Origin: Macrosoma leucophasiata
Taxonomy: Eukaryota > Arthropoda > Insecta > Lepidoptera > Hedylidae
Direction: 5' to 3'
NCBI GenBank assembly: GCA_036365455.1
Contig: JAWQUS010000009.1
Coordinates: forward strand, 5,610,001 to 5,674,000
Length of the DNA: 64,000 nucleotides
Shown here: in pieces, positions 25,265-36,600 of the stretch
Position numbering within the stretch: the first letter of the stretch is position 1
How the letters are laid out: each line of letters starts with the position of its first letter
Notes under the pieces: generated by a model
What the model was told of the DNA's origin: nothing
Databases searched by the model: none
The model's input: the letters and a program-made list of their open reading frames with translations, nothing else
Program-made: the position numbers and the translations under genes

Positions 25265-27590
25265 GCATTGACCTCCGATATTTGTGGAAATGTTTATAAG
25301 CTACAATAGTCAAATATTCGTTGGCTACGAGCATAATATAAAAATATCTTACTCCAACTACTGTTAACAATTATCCATTCTGTATTATAAGCGCAATTGA
25401 AGATGGTTGAAATCGACACATTTAGGTGTCTTTAAACACGAAAAACGGTAGAAAAAAAATTAAATGTCATTACCGATACAAGGTAATGCCTGACCATGCT
25501 TTTCGATGTTTATCGAAGGCTCTACTAATGTAAGAGCGCTTCAACCTGCGATTGAGCAGCTTACGCATGTGTTAATGCGTAAAATACATTAAACTTTAAT
25601 TGAACATGCACTTTGGATTAATCCAGACCCATTGTATACTGCATCCAATACAGGTATATATTACACGATTTCAAGAGTTAAAGTACCAAATTTACGACCA
25701 GTAAAAGTCTCGCGGATAAGATGCACTTGGGCGTAGTAGCTTAATTTAAAAAACTTTTTTTTCACTCAACGATGCACGTACATTTACTTGGAACGAACTA
25801 ACCAGTTAATTGCCATTACAATTTTATTGACGCGAGCATTTTTAAAATTTTATAACTTCCCAGCAGATCCCTGACGCGAATAGATATGCGAGGCGGACAA
25901 TATTAATGTATGCCCGTTCATGGGCATAACTAGTTCTATACATTACTCCCGAAGTAATTAAAACGAGCTTATCGTTCAATAGGGCGCGTGATGCGACTAC
26001 GCCGTCTCCGCGCCTGCGCATCTCACGAGAACGTAGCACGACAACAATGTTGAGAAACGTAACTCGTATTTTGTTCATGAAAGTCGAGAACAATTGTGTA
26101 TGAGAGTCGCGAGACATTGTCTCGGGTCGCGCGCTTTTTGTGCGCCGAACGTCTGAGCGCACCCGCGCCTGCGCCTGCGCCGATTAGCTCTTCAATCTCA
26201 CAATCGATAACATCTTTAATCCTATTGTTTGCATTTGTACTCAATATGTTAACTAAATCAATTATATTCGTTTTTGTTTCGTCGAATAAGAATTGCTAAT
26301 TGCCATCTCGTTCGATTCTCGATGCGTTATCAGATTCCCATTGAAACTTCCTTCTCGGGGACTACCTACTAATAATTTAAGACAAGACAAGGAACGTAAG
26401 TTTTGTGCTAATATGCCGTGGCGATTGAACGATGAGTTTATGAGGATATGCAGCACGTACATATCTCACAGTATCTGCTAACCAGCATGAGCTAATTGAT
26501 TGCACACGGAAGGTCCACATCAACCGTTAAGCCACCATTCAATCGTATATCGATTTTTTTTTGTTTCCTTAAGACGTTGGCGAAATGTTCTTTCAGTAAG
26601 TAGATAGATCGAAGATGATTCTAGAGGCTGTTGAAAATCAAAACCGAACGGGTATAACTTCGAAATTGACATGTTGACATCGCTGTCGGTGGATGCGTCG
26701 CGTTGATACCTTAAAAACAATTATTGAAAGAATCAATCGTCGATGCTATATTTATTGTCGCGATCCGTCAGGGTGGAGAATGGCAGAATGAAACGAGTTT
26801 CTGTTGCGGTAAAAACTCGGCCGATGCCGAAACGGGAATGTATCGGCCCCGACGACTGCCTCATGAAGGAATTCCATCCGGAATCTCTAATTAAAACTTT
26901 ATCTAGTCCCCCTCCCGATTCGTGGAATCTTACTGTGCGATTGCGCGCCAAAAATGAGAGTCGCAAATTGAAAGAATACTGGAACCTCCTCCGGGAGTAA
27001 AAACCTAAATTGTACGCATGCCTCTTCTGTCTTTGTACGTTACGTTGTGAATGGCTAAGAATGCCAGTGATATATTTTTTTTACACTATAGGACATCTGG
27101 AATGTATATGGAATCTGGAATAAGAATTGAGCTGAATTATCCGTGTGTGTAATAACTTTACACCAAAAATATTGATTACAGTAGGTCGGCAGCAAGATAT
27201 ATTGCACATCGACCTTAAGACAGACTTTGGGTAATATCGGCTCTGTCGCGTTATCTCTTTCGCACACTACCTATGTAACGTTTGTCCACCTTTTGATCAA
27301 GTTTGGACCAATACCGGACTTTAGTGCTTACTTACACAGATATAAAAGTCCACGAACTCGAAACTAGGCGATTGTCTCTATCCTAAGCTCCATGTGCTAT
27401 GTTTCTTGACAGGTACTGTACATTTATAGATTTTGTACAATATCCAACTACAAAGCCTTTTCGTGGCGCTGACATCTTCGGAAATAACAAAAAAAAATTC
27501 AAGATGCTTTGATAATTTTGCTATACTTAATTAATCTATTTAATCTAGCTAAGGTTTAGATAAAAGTATGAAAGATCATGAAAATAGATA
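25265..27590. other. no confident gene; two CpG-rich islands
   Basis: Two GC/CpG-rich patches stand out: 25980-26200 (GCGCACCCGCGCCTGCGCCT at about 26157-26176) and 26740-27000. The second is open on both strands for about 230-258 bp, and its plus-strand frame (85 codons) ends at 26998-27000. I do not recognise any protein family in either frame. The patches could be a promoter and an exon of an unrecognised gene, or decayed repeat. Confidence 0.35.
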
Positions 27591-27597
27591 GAAAATA

Positions 27598-27930
27598 ACA
27601 ATAATAATGGCAACCTGGGCACGAGTCTCCTCTTTTTGGAGGGAGGCTTGGAGCTTACTCCACCACGCTGCTCTAATGCGGGTTGGTGGAGATACGAGTT
27701 AGTGGCCAACCTGTTGTCGGATGTTTCAAACCGCCCATATGGCCTCCGACAAGGTTTAACGACTGCTATCTATCGATAGCAACCGGAACCGACGGCTTAA
27801 CGTGCCTTCCGAGCAAGGAAACCCGCATTTTGCCGCTAGCGGTCACCGATTACACACCCAACCACGCCCGTATCGCACAACTGAGTAAATCGCTTGCGAT
27901 CTACACCAGTCGCAGGGCCATGCGCGCTTC
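27598..27930 (-). repeat. SINE family C copy
   Basis: Minus-strand copy whose AAT-repeat tail is at 27598-27610 (aataataatggcaacc). Body landmarks: GGCACGAGTCTC, TGGAGCTTACTCCACCACGC, GGCCTCCGACAAGGTTTAAC, and the head near GGGCCATGCGCGCTTC. Homologous to 36118-36305, 39339-39705 and 40428-40560. Confidence 0.7.
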
Positions 27931-28317
27931 AATATATTGTTAATTGTATTGAGAGGTTAGTATTCGGATAATTTTAATACAATTGATGCCCATCAAAGTC
28001 TAACACTGTAATATATGCATAAAAATATAAAAATAAGGTTTAAGGTAATGAAAATGAGAAATATAAATTTCTCGTGCATCATCAATTTTGTCATTTATTT
28101 TGAATTCTGTTTTACAATATGAAAAACAAAATAAAATCATGTACATTGTATTTCAAATATTACTTTGTAGAGCACAATAAACACTTCGCAAAAAATACTA
28201 CTACAACTACTACTTCGGATATACATCCATCAATAAAGAATCAGTGTCCACCCTAACGAAGCTATTTCAAAATCAATGTGAAAGTTTGAATACACATTTT
28301 CACCGTCATGTTTGGGC

Positions 28318-28388
28318 AAAGGCATAGAGCAACGCGGGCCACCGGGCTACCCGGAGGGGAGTAGCCATAGGTCAAAAGGAGATGTTGC
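28318..28388. repeat. solo arm of GC-rich inverted-repeat family D
   Basis: GCATAGAGCAACGCGGGCCA then GAGTAGCCATAGG matches the two arms of the element at 33064-33377. The adjoining GTCAAAAGGAGATGTTGC (28371-28388) is mirrored at 28967-28983, so a larger 0.66-kb foldback unit (28320-28985) is possible. Confidence 0.45.
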
Positions 28389-28789
28389 GAGCTCGGCTCT
28401 GGTTCGTACATGTCCTCAAATAATGGGTAAAATAAAGAAGAATCCGAAAAAATTCAAGAATATAGTTTAGAGTTACAACCACACTTAATTCAAACGATTT
28501 TATCATTTTTAACCATGTTAAACATGGCGGTGATACAGCCGATGCTTGGGATATACCTACCTATGTAGATAAAACAAAACTAATGCTATCTGTATCTTAC
28601 TAGTGCATCACATATTATAAAAAAAAACAATGTATCGAATCGATCAATTAAAAGAAGTTCCGATGATTTTTTTAAAATTGGAAATCGATTAGTGTAGTAT
28701 TAACACATGAAATCTTTTTCGATAGTATTTAGAAAATATTACTTTTTTCTCCAAGTAGGTACTATATAATAAAAAAAACAGTATACCTA

Positions 28790-28900
28790 AAAAATTAAAA
28801 TGTCAAAATGACATCGACCGCCATATTCGCCATGTTGGTTTTGAGTTGCAATTCTAACTGCAAATAATGTTTTGTAACTGCAAAAAAAGCTAAATAAGTG
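28790..28900. promoter_or_regulatory. possible promoter-like segment
   Basis: Contains GACCGCCATATTCGCCATGT, two GCCAT motifs of the kind bound by YY1/Pho-type factors in housekeeping promoters, next to a TGTCAAAATGACA palindrome. It lies upstream of the epimerase exons on the same strand, but no linked exon was identified. Weak evidence. Confidence 0.2.
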
Positions 28901-28989
28901 AAAATATGCAGTAAAAAACGTTAATGACATTGTGTACAATACATGGCCGGAGGTCCATACATTTTTGCAACATCTCCTTTGACGTTGCC

Positions 28990-29630
28990 ACTTGAAACTT
29001 TAGATGTTATTTCTCTGTAAAAGTTATTACCGGGTCATATATTTTTGCAACTTCTCAAGATATGTAGGTACTCGTACATCAACGGTACGAATGTTTCTGA
29101 TTTATGTAGAATTCACGTGTAATAAACTAATAACTTAAAGGCGTTGAGAACTGTGTTAAATATTAGTACACTAAGGTTTTATGGTGGCGTGGGTGCTAAC
29201 TGATTTATTTAATTGTGTATTATTGCAATCGATTTGCATTGCTGTGTCCATGGATAATATTTCCTCTGAGACTTCTGTCTAACGCTATACAATCCTTTGT
29301 TGTTCGCTGACTCGTTTGCCTGCGATTTATTTTGTAGGTATTGTACTACTTCAAAATTGGTTTATACCTAACATGATATCACAAATCCAAAGAACAGTAC
29401 CCACCACCATAATCGGCTAGTTTCGACTTCGTAGAGCGTTATCTCTGCTGCCCACTGATTACGTAAGAAGCACTGATAGTCCGATATTGGTCAAGTCGTG
29501 ATCAAAATAAAAAAAATAAAAATACGCTTACACTCACAGCTCCATACTAGGTAGGTATAATAAACCTGTGTCGTGGATGCCGTTGTACACATACAACACA
29601 TACACAAACATCCAAACCCGAGACAATTTT
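28990..29630. other. no gene recognised
   Basis: AT-rich sequence with no recognised exon. It carries an imperfect duplicate of the 28961 motif (catatatttttgcaacttctc at about 29036). Confidence 0.35.
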
Positions 29631-29880
29631 TTTTTATGTAATGGAAGTGGCAAACTAAAACTGGTAGGCTAGTGATGACTGCAGCCTATAGACTTACACA
29701 AAGACCAAGGTAAAAATGCAGATGCGTTACCACTCCTGAGGCCTAAGGTGTTATGCCTCTGTGCCGGAAATTACAAGGCCATACAAATATTTGTCCCGGT
29801 GCGGGGATCGAACCTGCGACTCATCGAATCAAACGGTCGTCTCACACCGCTGGACCAACCGGGTCGTCGACAAACGTCAC
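29631..29880 (-). mobile_element. chimeric SINE: tRNA-like head joined to family A body
   Basis: On the minus strand a tRNA-like head (about 29880-29785) has an A-box-like TTGGTCCAGCGGTGTGAG and a B box GGTTCGATCCC, followed by ACAAATATTTGTATGGCC. It continues straight into the 3' half of SINE family A (TAATTTCCGGCACAGAG to the A-rich tail at 29631-29640). Other family A copies have TGGTAATGTACGGCCCTG at this point, so the junction lies at the shared ATGGCC/ACGGCC. The minus-strand copy has a plausible Pol III promoter. Confidence 0.55.
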
Positions 29881-30068
29881 ACAGGTAAGGTACAAAAGAG
29901 ATAACGGTCTACAGAGCGGAAACAAGCCCAAGTCTCCTCCATAAGTTCGATGTACAATAATTCTTGTGTGATACTGTACAGTGGTTAAAGGCTGCACTGT
30001 GAATGGCTAAGTTGATGATAATTACATACTCGTATTATGTTACAGTAGATAAGTATGCAAAGGTTTTT

Positions 30069-30510
30069 GGCGGGAACCTTGAAAGAGGTGCGTGGTGCTC
30101 TTATTTTATTTAATTTCCTTGGTGTATTCTTGGGTTATATTCAATTTATATAGTTGTGGCATTTTATTTGATACAGGTATATTAGAGTGTCCGTGTATAG
30201 TGAAATTGAATAACAAAGCGAAAACACGGCCTTTCTGGTTGCCTCCAAAACTCCATGGTAAATGTTCTGGTAAAGTAGCCATCGCTTTACTCTAATTACT
30301 GACTGTAACTCACATGACTGACAATAAATAATTGACTGACAGACACCTATAGGAATTGTACCTTTTAATCCATTTCAAATTCCATTATTAAATACTATTA
30401 TTTTAATTACTAATACTAACTTTACGCTGCTTAAATATGAATAAGAAATATCGTTTTACTTGACACTGCGATATGCGTAACAGCGATGCTATAATAAGTA
30501 ACAAAAAAAA
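30069..30510 (-). repeat. dispersed repeat family E, copy 2
   Basis: Inverse-orientation relative of 4908-5302. It begins with TTGGCGGGAACCTTGAAAGAGG and ends near the A run at 30502. The 67-codon frame inside is not conserved in the other copy. It ends about 50 bp before the mariner insertion. Confidence 0.6.
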
Positions 30511-30558
30511 GGATCCAAATATTTTTATCCGCAACATTACAACACTGCAATTTGTATA

Positions 30559-31835
30559 TAAGGTTGGGGAAAAAGTTTCTTCGCATTTTTTAAGATAATT
30601 CAAAACATTTTTTAATATAGTTTATTTAAATTTAACTAAAGTATGTATGTACCATTTTGTTCGATAACCTTTTGCCATCTTGTAGGTAGGGACATGATCC
30701 CATTGCTATAAAAATTTTGGGACTTCTCATCAAAATACCGCGACAAGTGGATTTGGCAGTCCTCTCGTGATGTTAACCTAACATTGCATAAGGAATTCTG
30801 AAGAGACCGAAACAGGTGGAAATCTGAAGGTCAGGACTATACGGCGGATGCATTAACACCTCCCAGCCAAACTCTCTTAATTTTTGCTGAGTGCCTATAG
30901 ATGTGTGAGGTCTAGTGTTATCATGATGAAACACCACACCCCTTCTGTTGATCAATTCCGGCCGCTTTCTCTCAACTTCTTGCTTCAATCTCATCAGTTG
31001 TTCGCAGTAGAGTTCAGAATCGATAGTCCTGCCTGGTGGTAATAGCTCATAATGAATAATGCCCTTCCAATCCCACCACACACACAACATCACCTTATTG
31101 CGAGTAAACCCGGGTTTCGTTACAGTCTGTGAAGCCTGACCGGCCTTTGACCACGACCTTTTTCGCACGTTCTTGTCGTACGTAATCCACTTTTCATCAC
31201 CAGTTATCAGCTTCTTCAAAAATGATTCGATTTCATTACGTCGTAATAAAGAATCACAAATGAGTACACGGTTCATTAGGTTTCTTTCAATGAGCTCGTG
31301 AGGTACCCAAATATCGAGCTTTTTTTTGTACCCAGCTTTTTTCTTATGCGCCAAAACTGTTTTGTGATCAATTCTCAGTTCTTCAGCTACGTCGTAACTA
31401 CTGATATGTCGATCTTGCTCCACTTTTTCAAAAATGGCATCCATTTTATCCATAATAGGGCGACCAGAGCGAGGTGCATCTTTGACATCAAAATTTCCGG
31501 ATTGAAAACGCTTAAACCAAATTTGTGCTACTCTCACAGACACTGCACTAGGTCCATAAACATCGCAAATTTTTTTCGCGGCTTGCGTTGCATTTTTACC
31601 TTTTTTGTAGTAAAATTTTAAAATGGATCGAATTTCTTCATTAGATTCACTTATCTTGACAGCACGAAAAACAAATTAAAATCATACATTTGATTAATTT
31701 GAATTTGGAATTACGTTCTTTAAAATTTTAACTTTCAGTGATACCAAAACCAGTCAGATACAAATACTACAGCCAAAGAGATTTTATTACAAGTTCATAC
31801 ATACTATAATGCGAAAAGACTTTTTCCCCAACCTA
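30559..31835 (-). mobile_element. mariner element with TIRs and TA target duplication
   Basis: A 1273-bp element (30561-31833) bounded by TA on both sides. Terminal inverted repeats: AGGTTGGGGAAAAAGTTTCT at the left and the mirror of AGGTTGGGGAAAAAGTCTTT at the right. Length, TIR type and TA duplication fit Tc1/mariner. The transposase reads on the minus strand and is slightly damaged. The close match between the TIRs suggests a fairly recent insertion. Confidence 0.92.
30636..31675 (-). pseudogene. mariner transposase, frameshifted
   Basis: DD34D-type transposase. An N-terminal helix-turn-helix region (NEEIRSILKFYY, about 31645-31600) precedes WFKRFQSGNF. The catalytic domain follows: first Asp in LITGDEKWI, second in VVFHHDNTRPH, and PPYSPDL before the third Asp. 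Just after PPYSPDL (about 30826) the frame shifts. The continuation, SDFHLFRSLQNS, resumes in another frame down to TIL-stop at 30636. Comparison with the family suggests a small deletion of about 7 nt that also removes the usual Ala-Pro. No ATG is seen before the frame opens after the TAA at 31676-31678, so the start is also lost or altered. The copy cannot encode a full active enzyme. Confidence 0.88.
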
Positions 31836-31839
31836 TTAT

Positions 31840-33060
31840 TTACCCGATTGTCAATAATAACTCGTCTGAAATCGATTATCTTCATAGCATTCATATACTT
31901 TGACATTTGTCTTTAATTACCTGCTGAATGTTTACTTTTAATACTTTTTGACGAAAGACGCAAAAATAGGGCTCAGATCCGGCAGAAATCAATGGTGCGG
32001 ATTATCCTGTAAGAGTGCAGTGGACGACGCGTCAGCCGCGTCCACTCGTCACAAACACCGAAATGCTAAAAATGGCATAAATAATTTATACGTGGCTTGC
32101 TCGAGCTGCGTTTTTGCGACGACCTGGTCGCTGATGCATTTATAATATAAGGGTGCTTTTTGCAACGTCCCCCGGCCGCTTCGGAATGCAACCGCTAAAA
32201 TTGATCTTGTTCCAAACGTGAGTTGGAAGGTAATGGTGTTGGTGCATCCAACTGTTGTGGTTCTGTATTTAATATTTATAGTCGTAATATCATGGAATGA
32301 GCGTTGTACTGCGTAATTGTTGCCGCCGGATATTCTGAAGTATGGTATGAGTTGGTTGTTTATTTGATATCGATTTAATATTTACTTTTGATATCTCTTT
32401 ACGATGAAATAAGTGGTAGATAGAATCGATTTTTTACTCTTGAGTTGGTTTTATTTTGTTTATAGGTAGGTAGGTACCTCAACTGTGTCTCAACTTTTAT
32501 TTGACTAATCTATGTCTCTTCCGATTAGAGACAAAAATTGAGTCATATGATGCCTACCTAGTAACGGTAAAGTAATTTTTTTCATGATAAGTTTAAGTAT
32601 AGTTTACCTATAATGCATCACTGCACAGTCTGCACACAGTCGTACCGATAATTATCACATTTATATTACTGAATTATTAATATAACTGATTTCCTTTCTA
32701 TCAACAAAACATAACAAGCAGGAGAAATCATTAACTGTATGTATTTTATTGTAATTTAATTAAAGCAACGATATATATATTGATCGATGACATGCAATTG
32801 GATTATTCTACAATAACGGTTTAGAAAATAACAATTGATGGTTAACAACAAAGTTTCATCGCATAAAGAAGATATTTGCATTGCATAGAATCCCACAGAT
32901 ATAAAAAATAATTATAAAAAAGTAACGTTTCGCAGAAATTATATCTATTGCCTAACAGAGGTAACTGTCGAAAACTATGGTACACTATGGTACTCGTATG
33001 TTCAGAAATTAAAATTAGAATTTTGAATGTACAATGCCTTGATTGTTCCAGTTTCTATCG
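31840..33060. other. no gene recognised
   Basis: AT-rich apart from a GC-richer block at about 31970-32190, containing the self-complementary GGACGACGCGTCAGCCGCGT and CCCCCGGCCGCTTCGG. No exon is supported. Confidence 0.35.
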
Positions 33061-33063
33061 AGG

Positions 33064-33377
33064 CATAGAGCAACACGGGCCACCGGCCGCGGCGGACCGG
33101 ATGGGAGTAGCCATAGAGTCTATTACCGATGCCAAACAGTCTGTCATTTTTTGTTCGGGGAATGCGTGTGACACACACACACACACAGACTACAAAAATC
33201 GTCTATTACTACGGAACTCACACATTGACTTTAACAAAATACATAAACAATTTCACGCACACATTTAAATATCTGGGCGACAGGCATAGGACCATTTGGT
33301 CTTGTACTTTAACAGAGGGGAAAGCCTGCATATGGCTACTCTGGTCCGCCGCGGCCGGTGGCCCTTGTTGCTCTATG
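33064..33377. mobile_element. 314-bp inverted-repeat element, family D
   Basis: Arms of about 47-52 bp, GC-rich and nearly identical when inverted. Left: CATAGAGCAACACGGGCCAC then CGGCCGCGGCGGACC, to GAGTAGCCATA at 33115. Right: mirror at 33331-33377. The centre is AT-rich with an (AC)n tract at 33170-33187. No ORF. Target duplication not resolved. Sits just upstream of the first recognised epimerase exon. Confidence 0.6.
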
Positions 33378-33580
33378 TTTGCTACCAATCACAGAATAAA
33401 TTATCGTAGAAACTATGTATCTAAACGCTTTTCGGTTAGTGTAGGATTCTCTAGATTTAGAGTAGATTGAATACGACCGTATTTGCACTTACCAGAAATT
33501 ATACCAGTATTCTTAATACTACCTACTCTTTCTAAGTACATTTTAATATTGGTTTAACCTATTGTTTTATTTTGTTACAG

Positions 33581-33639
33581 CAAACAAGCTGTATTCGACG
33601 GTAAACGGGCGATACGAGGTGGAATACCATTTGTATTTC
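33581..33639 (+). CDS. epimerase exon a (59 bp)
   Basis: Acceptor ttttgttacag before the exon, donor gtaagt after it. Encodes KQAVFDGKRAIRGGIPFVF. The first base completes a codon begun in an unseen upstream exon, and the last base starts the Pro codon completed at 35817. Confidence 0.85.
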
Positions 33640-36600
33640 GTAAGTATTGAATTGTGTTTTAATTTACACTCGCGTACATATCAAAAAATAAATGTAAGTA
33701 TTCAATACGATCAACTTTCTAGAAATTTATTTTCAAAATTAGGTCGTTATGATCGTGGTACTGAAGATGAAATATTCTATAATATTTAAAGTAGGTATCT
33801 ACAAAGCTGTAGGAGATTGAACTAGTAAAATAACAGTAATTAGCTACATTTATAAAGTCTGTTGTTTATGTTATTATGAGATACTTGTTAGATACCACAG
33901 AAGTCGTTACCTGAACACAAGGTATTGTTTCCTTAAAACGAGCGTCATAGTAGGTATCTACACTGCGACTAGGGTTGCCAGATCCAGGCTGATCATTTCT
34001 GGTCATTTCCGGGGCCACGAACGGAATCAGAGTTTTGGTCTCCGGTCCGAGTCTAAACTAAGTAGGAATGGGTATTCTTAAACCAGTGTAGCCAACTCCT
34101 AAAGTCAAAATTATCAAATACTTACCTGAAATTTGTTGTTTTTTTTTCTATAATTATAAAATCTCAAATAGGACTAAAAATATCGACCCGCCTCGACTTC
34201 GCGCGGGTGCAATGTTACCTACCCTCTCCTATTTGTCTTAGCGTGTTGTTAAGCCTTCCCTTCCACAATAAATGGGCTATCGAACACCGAAATAATGTTT
34301 GCTTATCGGACCAGTTGTTCCTAAGATTAGCGCGTTCAAACAAACAAACAAACAAACAAACAAACAAAACTAAAAAAACAAATATTATAGTATAGATTTG
34401 GTAAAAATACAACCTCAGAAAAATGCGCGAGCAAAAAGATAAAAAAGGACACTTTTCTAGTATTTTTTCATTCCGGGACAATCCCAGATATCCCTTCCAT
34501 TTGGCATGGCAACCCTAACTACGACACTATAACCGTTGCACGCTACGTAGTTATGACACATTGTATTAAAATGGAAACATTGGGATTCGAGAAATGTTTC
34601 TTGCTCAGTTCTACCTCTTTATCTGAACGAGTGAGATGCTACATGAATAGACTATTAGTGTCCCATTTCAAGACTTTCCTATTGTACGGATTGAATTGTT
34701 AACTTCATGTTACTGCTCCATTCGTAAATAGTGCAAATGCGAGGTTGCATTAAAATGTTCACCGTAATAACGAATTTTGAAGCAATATATGTACCTAAAT
34801 ATGTTGTATACTTTATAAAATTAGGTATGTATGCTAATAAATCAGAGAATATGTAATAATACTACGTATAGAATGGACACTTCGACGTCCCGCCCGATTT
34901 CTCCGCCTCACCCAAAACTCCTCCCCTCTTATGGGCGACGGTAAGTATTCTCTACGTGCTACGCACACAGGTGCACTTGTAAACATACGTCACTGATTGA
35001 TGTCTGTGTAATAGAAACTAAATTAAGCGTTTGTATGGAATTTTGGCGGAGTGTCCGCGGTGTGCTAATATGGATGTTATTGATATCTTTATATCGTATG
35101 CGAAGGCATACAGCGTTGCTTTTTTCTAAATATAAAGTGCTTGTTGATTTTGACGTAGTAAGGAGAATAGATTTCTTTCAACTAGTAAGTTTACCCCAGT
35201 GGCGATTGGCTAGCGGCTAACCTGCTTGTTGCATGGCAAGCATAGAATGTATGCTCGACTGTCTCGTCACGACTGTGTATGTAAGGGACGTGAAAATCCG
35301 TCAAATATTATATTAATAGAATGCAGATGAAAAAACCAAAAATGCCAATGAGTTTTGTTGGTGAGCTGCAGATTCAAGTAAAATTAGTTAGATTAGATCA
35401 CAACGAGAGTGGAAAAAACATGTTTAAGGATGGACCAATACATCAAAACAAATATTTGTGTCTGTTCTGTAGTTTTATGTCTAGTAAGTATTTTCTATTT
35501 GCCACATTGGTCATGTCAAATCTATCAGTTATCGTCCATAATAACAACTAAGGGCTGAGGGATGGCAACGCGTTTGCATTTTGTCCTCTGGTTTTTGTGT
35601 AGATTTGTGTCAATAGGCTACGGTCATCACTTAGCATCCATGTGCACTGTATACATGTTTGCAGCTCTCGTTATGTAAAACAAATCCTCCAACCAGTTGA
35701 GACTTGAGGAGTTAGGTCCTTTCAGTAGGAAATTGCATATTACAGTGCAACATATAAAACTTCTTAAGTGCGATTCAGCGCGACATTTGTCATCGTCCAT
35801 ATTTGTTGATTCGCAGCTCAATTCGGGCAATGGGCGTTCGGACCGCAACACGGGTTTGCGAGGGTGGCTCGCTGGCACGTGGAGAAGATGCCCGAGCGCC
35901 TGCCCAGCGGCGACGTCGAGGCCATGTTCAGCCTCATGGATGACGACTTCACACGCTCCATGTGGCACTTTCAGTGAGTTGGCTTTTTTGAAAAACCAAT
36001 TTGAGAACTGCCTCCTTTTTGTCTGTAAAAATGTCATAGATAGAAAATACATACACCAATCCGCCTTCCCCTCAAGGGGCTACTCGTTCCTAGACGGTTC
36101 GCTGGCCCTTGTAATAAAAATAATAATGGCAACCCTAGATCATCCCACTGCTAGGTACGAGTCTCTCCCCTTTTAAGGAGAAGGCCTGGAGCTTACTCCA
36201 CCACGCTGCTCCAATGCGGGTTTGTGGAGATAAGGGTTAGTGGCCAAACCGTTGTCGGATGTTCTCAAACCGCCCATAAGGCCTCCGACAAGGTTTAACG
36301 ACTACTAGCTTACAAGGGCCAGCCTAAAGGCCCTTGATAGCTTCAGTATTGTTCAGGATCAGACTGAACAGGAAAGGTCCGAGTGGCTCAGTGGCTCCTT
36401 ACACGCCCGGGGCCCGGGGCGTAAGACGATCTTTGCGACTAGGGTTGCCAGGTCGCTAAACCTAATAGCCGGTCAAACCATTAGGTTTTAACCGGTCATT
36501 TTGGAGTAAAAAGGCCGGACACCCGCGATTGAAGCGTGCGGCTGTGCTCGGCGTTCGCTTGTTTAAGAAATGTGAAAAGCCTAACAAAAGCCGAACTCCG

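Noticed and set aside
26743..27000. 85-codon plus-strand ORF in a CpG-rich patch, with an overlapping minus-strand ORF
   Set aside because: No recognisable domain, both strands open, and no clear splice borders. Kept only as part of a region note.
33170..33187. CRISPR-like or satellite array
   Set aside because: Only a short (AC)n microsatellite. No spaced direct repeats exist anywhere in the window.
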